A stretch of 41,867 nucleotides of DNA from Xanthomonas populi. GTDB taxonomy: Bacteria; Pseudomonadota; Gammaproteobacteria; Xanthomonadales; Xanthomonadaceae. Where the stretch lies: positions 1 through 41,867 of the forward strand of contig NZ_MDEJ01000022.1 in NCBI RefSeq assembly GCF_002940065.1, written 5' to 3'. The first letter of the stretch is position 1, and each line of letters begins with the position of its first letter. Under the pieces are notes generated by a model. It saw only the letters and a program-made list of their open reading frames with translations, was not told where the DNA came from and made no database searches. This document shows, in pieces, positions 18,563-26,370 of this stretch. The position numbers and the translations under genes are program-made.

Positions 18563-19768
18563 TCAGGCTGCGTGGGCGAGTGTGGGCGCGTCGGGCGTTG
18601 GACCAAGTGAGTGCAGAGGCGGCTGCCCGGTCAGCGGCGGCGCGCCGAACCAGTGCAATGTCGCGGCAAGCGCGGTCACCTCGCCAAGGATCAGCAGCGC
18701 AGGTGCCTGCACCGCATGCTGCTGCGCGATGGCAGCAAGGCTGGCGAGGGTGCCGGTAATCACGCGTTGCTGCGGGCGTGAGCCGTTTTCCACCAGCGCG
18801 AACGGCGTGGCGGGCGCGCGGCCGGCCTGCAGCAGGCGCTGCTGGATGCCGTCCAGGCCCGCCACACCCATGTAGAAGGCCAGGGTCTGGCGTTCCTGGC
18901 CGAGCGCGTGCCAGTCGAGCGTGTCCAGCGACTCCTTGCAGTGTGCGGTGATCAGCCGCAGCGATTGCGCGTGGTCGCGATGTGTGAGCGGAATGCCGGC
19001 GTAGGCGGCGCAGGCGATCGCGGCGGTGATGCCGGGAATGACCTGGAAGCCGATACCGTGCGCGCGCAGGAATTCAAGCTCTTCGCCGCCACGGCCGAAC
19101 ACGAACGGGTCGCCGCCTTTCAGGCGCACGACGCGGCGACCGGCGCGCGCATGCTCGCGCATCAACGCGTGGATCTGCTCCTGGCGGGTGCTGTGTCCCT
19201 GCGCTGACTTGCCGACTTCCACGCGCAGTACGTCGCGACGTGCAAGCCGCAGGATCTGCGGGCTGACCAGGCGATCAAAGAGCAGCACATCGGCCTGGCG
19301 TAGCGCGCGCAACGCATGCCGGGTGAGCAGGCCGGGATCTCCGGGGCCGGCGCCGACCAGGGTCACGCTGCCGGGGGACAGCGTGCCGACCACGGTGCGC
19401 TTTGCCGGGGAACGTACTGGTGTCGCTGTGGAAACGGCCGGCGCGGCATCGTGCGTGAGCAGGCGCCGCGCGGTTGCCGCAGCGCGCAAGGCGTCGTTGA
19501 GTTCGGCTGCCTCGCTGGCGGCGATGGTCAGCCAGACCGGGTGATCGGGCAATTCCAGCCATGCCGGGTCGAACCGGCCCGACAACCAGCGCAGCTGCCC
19601 GGCCTGCGCCCAGTTGCGCAATTGCGGGGTGAGTTCCGGTGCGCCCACCAGCGGCAGCGCGCCGGCCTGCAGCAACGCGGCCGTGGTGCGCTCGGCATCG
19701 CCGCCGCCGCCGATCACCAGGACGGCTCGGCCACACAGGTCGGCAAGGAGCGGGAACACAGAGGGCAC
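18563..19768 (-). CDS. cysG: Siroheme synthase, shortened CysG
   Basis: A 401-residue fusion acting on uroporphyrinogen III. The C-terminal half is a complete uroporphyrinogen-III C-methyltransferase: [37 protein letters not shown] and GIPLTHRD. The N-terminal part is a NAD-binding dehydrogenase domain ([19 protein letters not shown]) that ends near LLTHDAAPA. The E. coli enzyme (457 residues) has a central helical dimerisation/chelatase domain of about 100 residues between these parts; here only a short proline/threonine linker remains. Translation begins with GTG at 19768. Siroheme is the cofactor of CysI encoded nearby. Confidence 0.9.
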   Translation of the reverse strand: MPSVFPLLADLCGRAVLVIGGGGDAERTTAALLQAGALPLVGAPELTPQLRNWAQAGQLRWLSGRFDPAWLELPDHPVWLTIAASEAAELNDALRAAATARRLLTHDAAPAVSTATPVRSPAKRTVVGTLSPGSVTLVGAGPGDPGLLTRHALRALRQADVLLFDRLVSPQILRLARRDVLRVEVGKSAQGHSTRQEQIHALMREHARAGRRVVRLKGGDPFVFGRGGEELEFLRAHGIGFQVIPGITAAIACAAYAGIPLTHRDHAQSLRLITAHCKESLDTLDWHALGQERQTLAFYMGVAGLDGIQQRLLQAGRAPATPFALVENGSRPQQRVITGTLASLAAIAQQHAVQAPALLILGEVTALAATLHWFGAPPLTGQPPLHSLGPTPDAPTLAHAA

Positions 19769-19931
19769 GAACGAAGGATTCCGAAGGCAGGGCGAGACCG
19801 TAACGCCGGCATATAGCGGTCGGAAATGACTTCATACACCCTGAAAATAGCGTTCGGTTATAAGCTGACCTGCAGAACTCCTCTACAGTCGAGTCCTTCG
19901 TGGCGCCTCGCGCTTTTTTGGATGTAAGCCC
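19769..19931. promoter_or_regulatory. Divergent promoter region cysG / cysB
   Basis: A 163-base divergent region with an AT-richer core at 19828-19872 that includes CTGAAAATAG and GTTATAAGC. It must contain the promoters of both the cysGK unit and cysB, and autoregulation by CysB is plausible. The CysB consensus is too loose to assign an exact operator by eye. Confidence 0.4.
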
Positions 19932-20915
19932 ATGACGCTGACCCAACTTCGTTATCTGGTCGCCATCGCCGATGCCGAGCTGAACATTACGCTCGCCGCC
20001 GCACGCGTGCATGCGACCCAGCCCGGTCTGTCCAAGCAGCTCAAGCAGCTGGAGGACGAGCTGGGTTTTCTGTTGTTCGTGCGCAAGGGGCGCAGCCTGG
20101 ACGCGGTGACGCCGGCTGGCGTGGAAGTGATCGAATGCGCGCGCTCGGTGCTCTCGGAAGCCAATAATATCCGCACCTATGCGGCCAACCAGCGCCGCGA
20201 GAGCCAGGGGCAGCTGACCTTGACCACCACCCACACCCAAGCGCGCTTCGTGCTGCCGCCGGCAGTGGCGCAGATCAAGCACGCCTACCCGCAGGTCAGC
20301 GTGCATCTGCAACAGGCCGCCGAAAGCGCGGCGCTGGATCTGCTCAGCCAGGGCGATGCTGACATCGCCGTGGTCAGCACCGCCGGAGGCGAGCCGAGCG
20401 CCGGCATCGCGGTGCCGCTGTATCGCTGGCGTCGGCTGGTGATCGTGCCGCGCGGCCATCCGCTGGATCAGGCACGCACCGCGCCGGACATGCAGGCGTT
20501 GTCGCAGTACCCGTTGATCAGTTACGAATCTTCCACGCGGCCGGGCTCGTCGCTGAAGCGCGCGTTTGCACAAGTCGGGCTGGAGCCGAGTATCGCGCTG
20601 ACCGCGCTGGATGCGGACCTGATCAAGACCTACGTGCGAGCCGGGCTCGGCGTTGGCCTGTTGGCGGAGATGGCGGTCAGCGCCAACGACGAGGATCTGC
20701 GCGCCTGGCCGGCACCGGCGCCGATTGCCAATTGCATCGCCTGGGCGGTGCTGCCGCGCGACCGCGTGCTGCGCGATTATGCGGTGGACCTGGTGCATGT
20801 GCTGGCGCCGCAGATCGACAAACGCGATCTGCGGCGGGTGCTGGATGGCAACCAGGCGCCGAATTGGCCGCTGCCGCCGACCTGGGAATCGCTGACCCAG
20901 ACCATTACCAGCTGA
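19932..20915 (+). CDS. cysB: CysB-type LysR regulator of the cysteine regulon
   Basis: A 327-residue transcription factor. The N-terminal winged helix-turn-helix is visible as LRYLVAIADAELNITLAAARVHATQPGLSKQLKQLE. The longer helix spacing and the following FVRKGRSLDAVTPAGVEV are characteristic of CysB rather than general LysR proteins. The effector domain carries LTTTHTQARFVLPP, which in CysB binds sulfate or N-acetylserine, and DADLIKTYVRAGLGVG. CysB senses cysteine sufficiency and activates sulfate assimilation; likely targets (cysGK, cysJIH, cysDNC) are all in this window. Confidence 0.93.
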   Translation: MTLTQLRYLVAIADAELNITLAAARVHATQPGLSKQLKQLEDELGFLLFVRKGRSLDAVTPAGVEVIECARSVLSEANNIRTYAANQRRESQGQLTLTTTHTQARFVLPPAVAQIKHAYPQVSVHLQQAAESAALDLLSQGDADIAVVSTAGGEPSAGIAVPLYRWRRLVIVPRGHPLDQARTAPDMQALSQYPLISYESSTRPGSSLKRAFAQVGLEPSIALTALDADLIKTYVRAGLGVGLLAEMAVSANDEDLRAWPAPAPIANCIAWAVLPRDRVLRDYAVDLVHVLAPQIDKRDLRRVLDGNQAPNWPLPPTWESLTQTITS

Positions 20916-21517
20916 GCGGCCCATCGAAGGCTGCACTGCGTGTCAACCAAACTTGCTCACGACGTCTGCTGTGTTTTTGAGAATGCTTTGGTCACTGGGG
21001 GGCGCTTGCGCGCGTGCCAGCGTGGGACACGCCGCAAGTACGTCCATTTAGGTGCATCTATGCCGCAACAGGTCCCACGCCGGTACGCGCGTATGCTGTC
21101 GGTGTCTGCAGGAAAAGCGAAGGTATTGCTTGCCCATCAGCAGCCGCAGAGGGTGGAGGCGTGGTGCCGTATCCGGGTGCGGCACCGTGTGGCGGCATGG
21201 ATGCCGCCACCGAGCCTACAAAGACGTACTTGCCGCGTGTCCCGCTCCCGGATGCGGCACCGCGCACCGATCGACGCTGCAGACGACGTCTGCCTGTTTC
21301 ATGGGATTGCTTCGGTTGCTGCGGACGCTTGCATGTGTACCAGCATGAGACATGCCGCAAGTACGTCCACTTAGCAACTGTGCGACTGCATCATGCTGGC
21401 GGTCAGTGTTCGGAATCGATAGGAACTGTTATTACACTGCGGTCTGAGCGCGGGGTGTACCGATTCCGGTTGTCTGCGCGCGCGATCCCTGTTCGCCACT
21501 GTGAGGCACTGCAACCG
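20916..21517. repeat. Repeat cluster after cysB
   Basis: No gene in 602 bases. A unit of about 50 bases ending CCGCAAGTACGTCCA(T/C)TTAG occurs twice in direct orientation (21002-21051 and 21326-21375). A third, inverted copy of its core (GACGTACTTGCCGCGTGTCCC) lies near 21223-21243. Between them are two tight dyads: GGTGCCG/CGGCACC at 21163-21186 and GTGGCGGCAT/ATGCCGCCAC at 21189-21210. This looks like a composite palindromic intergenic repeat of the kind scattered through Xanthomonas genomes. Confidence 0.7.
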
Positions 21518-21799
21518 ATGACCGAGCCGCAACGTCCGCCTCTCAGCCGGCTATGGTCGCCCGACCAGGACGGCGGCATGTCGTTGCAGTTGTCCGCCAG
21601 TGTCGAGGGGCGCGAGCAGGCATTGCTGACAGTGCTGGCCGACCCGCATCACGAAGCGTTATGGGTGGCAGTGCAGGCCGGCGGCACGCAGGTGCAAATT
21701 CTGCTGGCGGTGCTGCGCCAACTGCTGGAGGTCGCGGCGGAAGAGGTGCATTCGGCACAGTGGTTTGCGCGGCAGGACGCCCCCGAACCTGAGCTTTGA
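21518..21799 (+). CDS. Small hypothetical protein
   Basis: A 93-residue protein of unknown function. It is hydrophilic at the start (MTEPQRPPLSRLWSPDQDGG) with a central region resembling alternating strand and helix (LQLSASVEGREQALLTVLADPHHEALWVAVQ), then a leucine-rich amphipathic helix (ILLAVLRQLLEVAAEEV). No signal peptide or membrane segment is seen. GAGG lies 12 bases before the ATG, a little far, and a plausible TTATTACACT promoter element lies about 90 bases upstream. I recognise no family. Confidence 0.5.
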   Translation: MTEPQRPPLSRLWSPDQDGGMSLQLSASVEGREQALLTVLADPHHEALWVAVQAGGTQVQILLAVLRQLLEVAAEEVHSAQWFARQDAPEPEL

Positions 21800-22263
21800 C
21801 GGCCTCATCTATTGCACGTGTGACCGCATCTGGATGCTGCACTGCAACGTAAGCGTTGACGAAAAACCTTAACGCGATCAACAGCATGCGCGCACGCTCG
21901 CGGTAACACCAGAACACGCTGTCAGTGATTCTCCCTACACGTGTCAGGGCTGCCGGGCCGGCGTTGTCGGCACGCATCAAGTTGCGCGCTGCGCTGTCGA
22001 AAACCCTTATGGCAACCATAACGCGACGCTCTCTGACGTCTAGGGGTGGACGGTGCAGGACCGGCGATGCAGACCTCGCATGGTTGGTCTGTTTGGTGGT
22101 GTGGTCGAGGGGTTGCTAGCGCTGTCGCATCATCGTTGCGCGAGGCTGCGTGATGGCGCGGCCTCGCGCACCCGGGTCCCTTGGGAGAGGCCTGGCGTGC
22201 TTGGCGGCGGATCCGGGTCAGGGGCTCGGGTCCGCCTTTTTTTGCGCGAAGCAAACGCTGCAA
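21800..22263. other. Intergenic region upstream of histidine-kinase end
   Basis: Mostly non-coding. A minus-strand frame starting at ATG 22019 (MVAIRVFDSAARNLMRADN, then ERARMLLIALRFFVNAYVAV) has moderately protein-like composition for about 75 residues, but it runs on into an antisense overlap with the hypothetical gene at 21518-21799; I leave it as a weak candidate. The terminator at 22206-22243 closes the region. Confidence 0.35.
22206..22243 (+). terminator. Terminator facing the histidine-kinase gene
   Basis: Stem GGCGGATCCGGG (22206-22217) with CTCGGGTCCGCC (22225-22236), 12 pairs including two G-T wobbles, followed by seven T residues (22237-22243). It terminates plus-strand transcription and lies 21 bases beyond the stop of the convergent kinase gene. 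Confidence 0.8.
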
Positions 22264-23460
22264 TTAAGCCAGCGGGATGCGCACCGAGAAGCAGGTGCCG
22301 CCTGCAGGGCGCAGGCGCACGTCCACCTCGCAGCCCAGGGTTTCGGCGGTGCGGTGCACGATCCAGAGACCGATGCCTAGCCCTTCGCTGTTCGGGTCGG
22401 CCTGGCGAAAGGCCTGGAACACCTGGTCGGGCTGTTCCAGGTTCAAGCCGATGCCGCTGTCGATGATTTCCACCACGGCGTAGCCGGGCCGGCGGCGGGC
22501 GCCGACCAGCACGCGCCCACGTTCGGTGTAGTTGACCGCATTTGCAACCAGGTTGCCGATCAGCGTGGTCAGCAGCGTGGGGTGGCTGCGCACGCGCAGC
22601 GAGGTGGGCACGTGGTGCAAGGCCAGAGACTTGTTGACCGCCGGCTGCCGCCACACGCCGAGCACCGCGTGCAGCACGTCTTCCAGTGCCAGCGGCTGCA
22701 GATCCGGTGAGGCCGCCTTGCTGGTGGCGGCCAACGTGGCCAGTTCGTCGAGGCTCCGCCCGACCAGGCCGATCGCATCGCGCGCGGTCACCAGGGTGGG
22801 GACGGAGTCGACATTGGCGTGCCGGCGCATCTTGTCGATGGCATAGGCCGCAGTGCGCAGCGGGGTCTTCAGATCGTGCCCGGCGATGGCCATCAGACGT
22901 CTGCGATAGTGGTCGGACTCTTCGGCGATCAGCAGCGCGCGGCGCAGTTCCAGCTGCGCCATGGTCTGGCGTGCCAGCGCGCGCAGCGCTTCGACCTGTT
23001 CGTCGGTGAGCTGGCGCGGTTGCCGGTCCAGCACGCAGACCGTGCCAAGCGGCAGGCCTTCGCTGGTCTTGAGCAAGGCACCGGCATAAAAACACAGTGG
23101 CACCTCGCTGGTGACCAGCGGGTTGCGTGCAAAGCGGCTGTCTTCGCGCGTGTCGGGTACCACCATTACGTCGTTGTCGAGCAGCGCATGCGCGCACATC
23201 GACTTGAACAGCGGCGTCTCGCGCTCGCCCATGCCCAACTCGCTCTTGAACCATTGACGGTCGGCGTCCACCAGGCTGATCAGCGCGATCGGGGTCTGGC
23301 AGATGATCGAAGCCAGCTTGGTGATGTCTTCGAATGCGGCTTCGCGTGGCGTATCGAGAATGCCGTAGCTGCGTAGCGCCTGAAGGCGTAACGCTTCGCT
23401 CGCTGGTTTGGGCGCGCAGGGAAAATGCTCAGCCGCTTGATCGGACAGGACGGTGCTCAT
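22264..23460 (-). CDS. GAF-domain sensor histidine kinase
   Basis: A 398-residue soluble histidine kinase with no transmembrane segment. An N-terminal GAF domain spans about residues 40-180 (EDITKLASIICQTPIALISLVDADRQWFKS, GTVCVLDRQPRQL). A dimerisation/phosphoacceptor segment contains AGHDLKTPLR with His195. The C-terminal ATPase has the N box NLVANAVNYT, G1 DSGIGL and G2 GLGIGLWIV. The ATG at 23460 gives MSTVLSDQ; the frame extends to 23493 without support. No response regulator gene is adjacent, so it is an orphan with an unknown partner and ligand. Confidence 0.88.
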   Translation of the reverse strand: MSTVLSDQAAEHFPCAPKPASEALRLQALRSYGILDTPREAAFEDITKLASIICQTPIALISLVDADRQWFKSELGMGERETPLFKSMCAHALLDNDVMVVPDTREDSRFARNPLVTSEVPLCFYAGALLKTSEGLPLGTVCVLDRQPRQLTDEQVEALRALARQTMAQLELRRALLIAEESDHYRRRLMAIAGHDLKTPLRTAAYAIDKMRRHANVDSVPTLVTARDAIGLVGRSLDELATLAATSKAASPDLQPLALEDVLHAVLGVWRQPAVNKSLALHHVPTSLRVRSHPTLLTTLIGNLVANAVNYTERGRVLVGARRRPGYAVVEIIDSGIGLNLEQPDQVFQAFRQADPNSEGLGIGLWIVHRTAETLGCEVDVRLRPAGGTCFSVRIPLA

Positions 23461-23652
23461 GCGCGCGCAGGAATGGATGTGGATAAGCGACAAGCATAGG
23501 GCATGGCAGGGGCCACCATGTGCGCGCGATCACGCGCACTGATAGAACTGTGACTGCCAGCCTCTACAGTGGAAGCGGCGTTTGGGTGTGTTTGCGGTGT
23601 CGTGGCGCAGATCGTGCAGGGTATTGCCGCTGGTAGGAGCTGAGGCGAGGGT

Positions 23653-23701
23653 GGTTGCGACGCGCCAGGGTGCGACATCCGGTCGCGCACCTGCCGCAAC
23701 C
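23653..23701 (+). repeat. Imperfect hairpin upstream of DUF2946 gene
   Basis: GGTTGCG (23653-23659) pairs with CGCAACC (23695-23701), and inside it CAGGGTGCG with CGCGCACCTG. It follows a GGTAGGAGC motif at 23632-23640 of the kind that opens a common Xanthomonas palindromic repeat. It ends 36 bases before the DUF2946 start codon and could lie in its leader. No metal riboswitch was recognised. Confidence 0.4.
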
Positions 23702-23737
23702 ATCGCCCCGCGGCATGCAGCGGCTTACACTCACGCG

Positions 23738-24274
23738 ATGCGTTCGTTGCGTCGCCACCGTTGGCTGCACCTGCTTGCCTGTCTGGCGGTGGCGCTGATG
23801 CTGGTGGCGCCCCTGATCAGCCGTTGGAGCCAGGCGCAATCCGCCGAACCGATGTGCATGAGCGGGCCGGCACTGGGCATGGGCGGTTCGCTGCATACGG
23901 ATCACCGAGCCATGTTGGCGCAGACTGCCGCGCATCAGCACGATAGCGTCGTGTCGCCAGCCAAGCCGCAAACCGGCAAACATGCTGCCGCCACGCACGG
24001 CGAAGCCTGCGATTACTGCGTGCTGGCCGCGCGCCTGCTGCCGTGGCTGGCGCTGGTGGTGCTGTGTTTGCTGCAGATCCGGCCGGCCCCGGTGCCCGTG
24101 CACACCCATGCACACACAGGGCCGGTAGTGCGCTGGGCCGCACTCGGGGCACGTGGGCCACCGCACACGGCTAGGTCTGGTCCCATCGCGAGCGTCCGCT
24201 ACGTTTTGTTTACTGCGCGCCTGATCTCAGGCGTGCCTTCACGCAACTGCGTGGGCGACTCGCGTTCTGATTGA
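23738..24274 (+). CDS. DUF2946 membrane-anchored protein
   Basis: A 178-residue protein with an N-terminal hydrophobic segment (HRWLHLLACLAVALMLVAPL). A loop rich in potential metal ligands follows: MCMSG, LHTDHRAM, HQHDS and the CxxC of GEACDYC. A second hydrophobic helix is LLPWLALVVLCLL. This is the usual DUF2946 layout, a family commonly found near copper or iron uptake genes; the role is inferred. The last about 40 residues (after LGARGPP) exceed the family's usual length and may be a replaced or frameshifted tail. First gene of the unit with the TonB receptor. Confidence 0.75.
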   Translation: MRSLRRHRWLHLLACLAVALMLVAPLISRWSQAQSAEPMCMSGPALGMGGSLHTDHRAMLAQTAAHQHDSVVSPAKPQTGKHAAATHGEACDYCVLAARLLPWLALVVLCLLQIRPAPVPVHTHAHTGPVVRWAALGARGPPHTARSGPIASVRYVLFTARLISGVPSRNCVGDSRSD

Positions 24275-24342
24275 TGCCTGTGTCCGCTGTATCGCCGCGG
24301 CGCACGGCGGTGTTGCCGTGCCGGCACGGCGAAGGGTTGGTC

Positions 24343-26370
24343 ATGCGATTGCGATTGTTGAAAACGCTGTGGTACGCGCCGTCGTTGGCGCTGGTGTGGG
24401 GGCCTGCCGTATCGGTGCAAGCACAGGATGCGGCATTGACGCTGGGCAAGGTGCAGGTGAGCGCGCAGACCCGGCGCAGCCCGAGCACGGCACGCGTGCT
24501 GAGTTCGGTGAATGTGATCGGCGGCGAGCTGCTGCACGACCAGCATGTGGACTACAGCTGGGAGCTGCTGATGCGCGCGCCTGGTGTGCAGGTCACCCAG
24601 TTCCGCATGGGCACCGATGCGGGGCGGTTCTCGTTCCGTGGCTTCAATGGCGAGGGGCGGATCAATGCGGTCAAGCTGCTGATCGACGGCATCCCCAGCA
24701 ACGACAATGCCGGTGGCATGCCGTATCTGGATGCGGTGTTTCCCCAGGACATCAGCGCGATCGAAATCGTGCGCGGCACCAACGAGGCACGCTACGGCTT
24801 GAACGCGATTGCCGGCAGCGTGGATGTGCTGACCCGCACCGGTGGCAACGACGGTCGCCTGAGCGCGACGGCCGGCAGTTTCGGTGCGCGCGAGGTGCAG
24901 TTGAGCAAGGGCATCGAACATGGCGCTTGGAGCCAGAACTACGTACTGGCGTGGCGCGATTCCGATGGCTACCGCGACCATGCCGACGCGCGCAAACGCA
25001 GCGTGGCCGGCAAGTGGTTCTACACCGACCCAGATGGCGTCTTCCGTACCGGGCTCACCACGCGTTACTACGACAACCATGCGCTGGAAGCGGGTTATCT
25101 GGATGCGGCCACCGCGCGTGCTGTGCCGCGCAGTTCGCCGAGTTATGCGCAAGACGATCGCAGCGAACGTCAGGTTCGGCAGACCGCCTTGCAGGCGGAC
25201 GGCACGCTGGGTGGCGATGCGCAGTGGAGCGCGAAGGCCTACCAGAACGACTACCGCAATCGTCGCTGGGTGCGGTTTTCCGCCGCCGGCCTGCAGCAGG
25301 AGCGCGATACCGATGAAACCCATCGCGGGGTGTTGCTGCGTGGTAACTGGCAGCCCGACTGGGGTGCGCTGAGCGCCAACCTGGAAGCCGGCTTGGATGC
25401 GCAGTGGCAGGACAATCAGTCGCAGCGTTACCGCACCGTGGCACGCGTGCGCGGTGCACAATTGCGCGATTGGCATTACGACCTGCGCACGCGCGGTGCC
25501 TATGTGCAAGCGGTGCTGACGCCGATCGAGCGCCTGCAGTTGGTGCCGGGCTACCGCATCGACCGCGTCGATGGGCAGCTGCACGATGTGGGCGCCGGCA
25601 TCGATGCGCCCACCTACGATTACGGCGCCATCAAACAACCCAAGCTCAGCGCTAGCTATCGGCTGGCCGAGCGCAGCAGCGTGTATGCGAACTGGGGGCG
25701 CACCTTCCAGATCGGCAGCGGCGATGGTACGTATCGCCGCCAGCCCGGCAATCTGGGCCCATCGATCAACGATGGCTGGGAGGCCGGTTTCAAGTTCGCC
25801 CCATCGGCGGTGATGGACGGTCGCCTGGCGTATTGGGAACAACGCGCCTCTGGCGAAGTTGCGACGATTCTGGGAGTGAACGGGGTGGCCGGTGTCGGCG
25901 ATGTGGCCAATGTGGGGCGCACGCTGCGGCGCGGTTGGGATGCGCAACTGAATCTGCAGCCGGCCGAACACTGGCGTGCCTGGCTATCGTACTCGCGGCA
26001 AAAGGCGAGCATCGCCACGCCGGACCCGAGTGCGCCCGCGACGCGCGGCAAGGAGATCGAAAACGTGCCTCACTGGCTGGCGACTGCCGGACTGGAGTGG
26101 CAGCTCAATTCGGCCGTGCAGCTCAGCGCCTGGGGCAATGCGCAAGGCGATTATTATCTGGAACGCAGCAACACGCTGGGCCGTACCGGTGGCTATGCAT
26201 TGCTCAATCTGGGCGCGCGCTGGAACGTGGATGCGCGCAATGCGCTCAGCCTGCAACTGCGCAATGTCACCGATCGCGCGTATGTGTACGCCTGGTACGA
26301 CAGCGGTAGTTCTGGTTATTCGCCTGGCGATGGGCGTGCGTTGTCGCTGTCGTGGGATTGGAGCTTCTGA
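24343..26370 (+). CDS. TonB-dependent outer membrane receptor
   Basis: A 675-residue outer-membrane transporter. Signal peptide MRLRLLKTLWYAPSLALVW to VQAQDA; plug domain about residues 40-155, with PGVQVTQFRMGTDAGRFSFRGF and AIEIVRGTNEARYGLNAIAGSVDV; then a 22-stranded barrel ending LSLSWDWSF with the terminal phenylalanine. The family uses the TonB-ExbB-ExbD system to import siderophores, metals or other ligands; the plug sequence resembles FecA/siderophore receptors. Its stop overlaps the PepSY gene start (TGATG), a pairing typical of ferric-siderophore uptake. The ATG at 24343 is chosen for its signal peptide. Confidence 0.9.
   Translation: MRLRLLKTLWYAPSLALVWGPAVSVQAQDAALTLGKVQVSAQTRRSPSTARVLSSVNVIGGELLHDQHVDYSWELLMRAPGVQVTQFRMGTDAGRFSFRGFNGEGRINAVKLLIDGIPSNDNAGGMPYLDAVFPQDISAIEIVRGTNEARYGLNAIAGSVDVLTRTGGNDGRLSATAGSFGAREVQLSKGIEHGAWSQNYVLAWRDSDGYRDHADARKRSVAGKWFYTDPDGVFRTGLTTRYYDNHALEAGYLDAATARAVPRSSPSYAQDDRSERQVRQTALQADGTLGGDAQWSAKAYQNDYRNRRWVRFSAAGLQQERDTDETHRGVLLRGNWQPDWGALSANLEAGLDAQWQDNQSQRYRTVARVRGAQLRDWHYDLRTRGAYVQAVLTPIERLQLVPGYRIDRVDGQLHDVGAGIDAPTYDYGAIKQPKLSASYRLAERSSVYANWGRTFQIGSGDGTYRRQPGNLGPSINDGWEAGFKFAPSAVMDGRLAYWEQRASGEVATILGVNGVAGVGDVANVGRTLRRGWDAQLNLQPAEHWRAWLSYSRQKASIATPDPSAPATRGKEIENVPHWLATAGLEWQLNSAVQLSAWGNAQGDYYLERSNTLGRTGGYALLNLGARWNVDARNALSLQLRNVTDRAYVYAWYDSGSSGYSPGDGRALSLSWDWSF

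Noticed and set aside
19275-20936. Long minus-strand frame of 553 codons over cysB
   Set aside because: Antisense shadow of cysB and cysG caused by high GC; arginine/histidine/glutamine-rich composition and no motifs.
23653-23701. Metal- or cofactor-sensing riboswitch before DUF2946
   Set aside because: Only a simple hairpin of the dispersed-repeat type is seen; no conserved riboswitch core was recognised.
24199-25971. Long minus-strand frame of 590 codons over the TonB receptor
   Set aside because: Antisense shadow of a clear TonB-dependent receptor.
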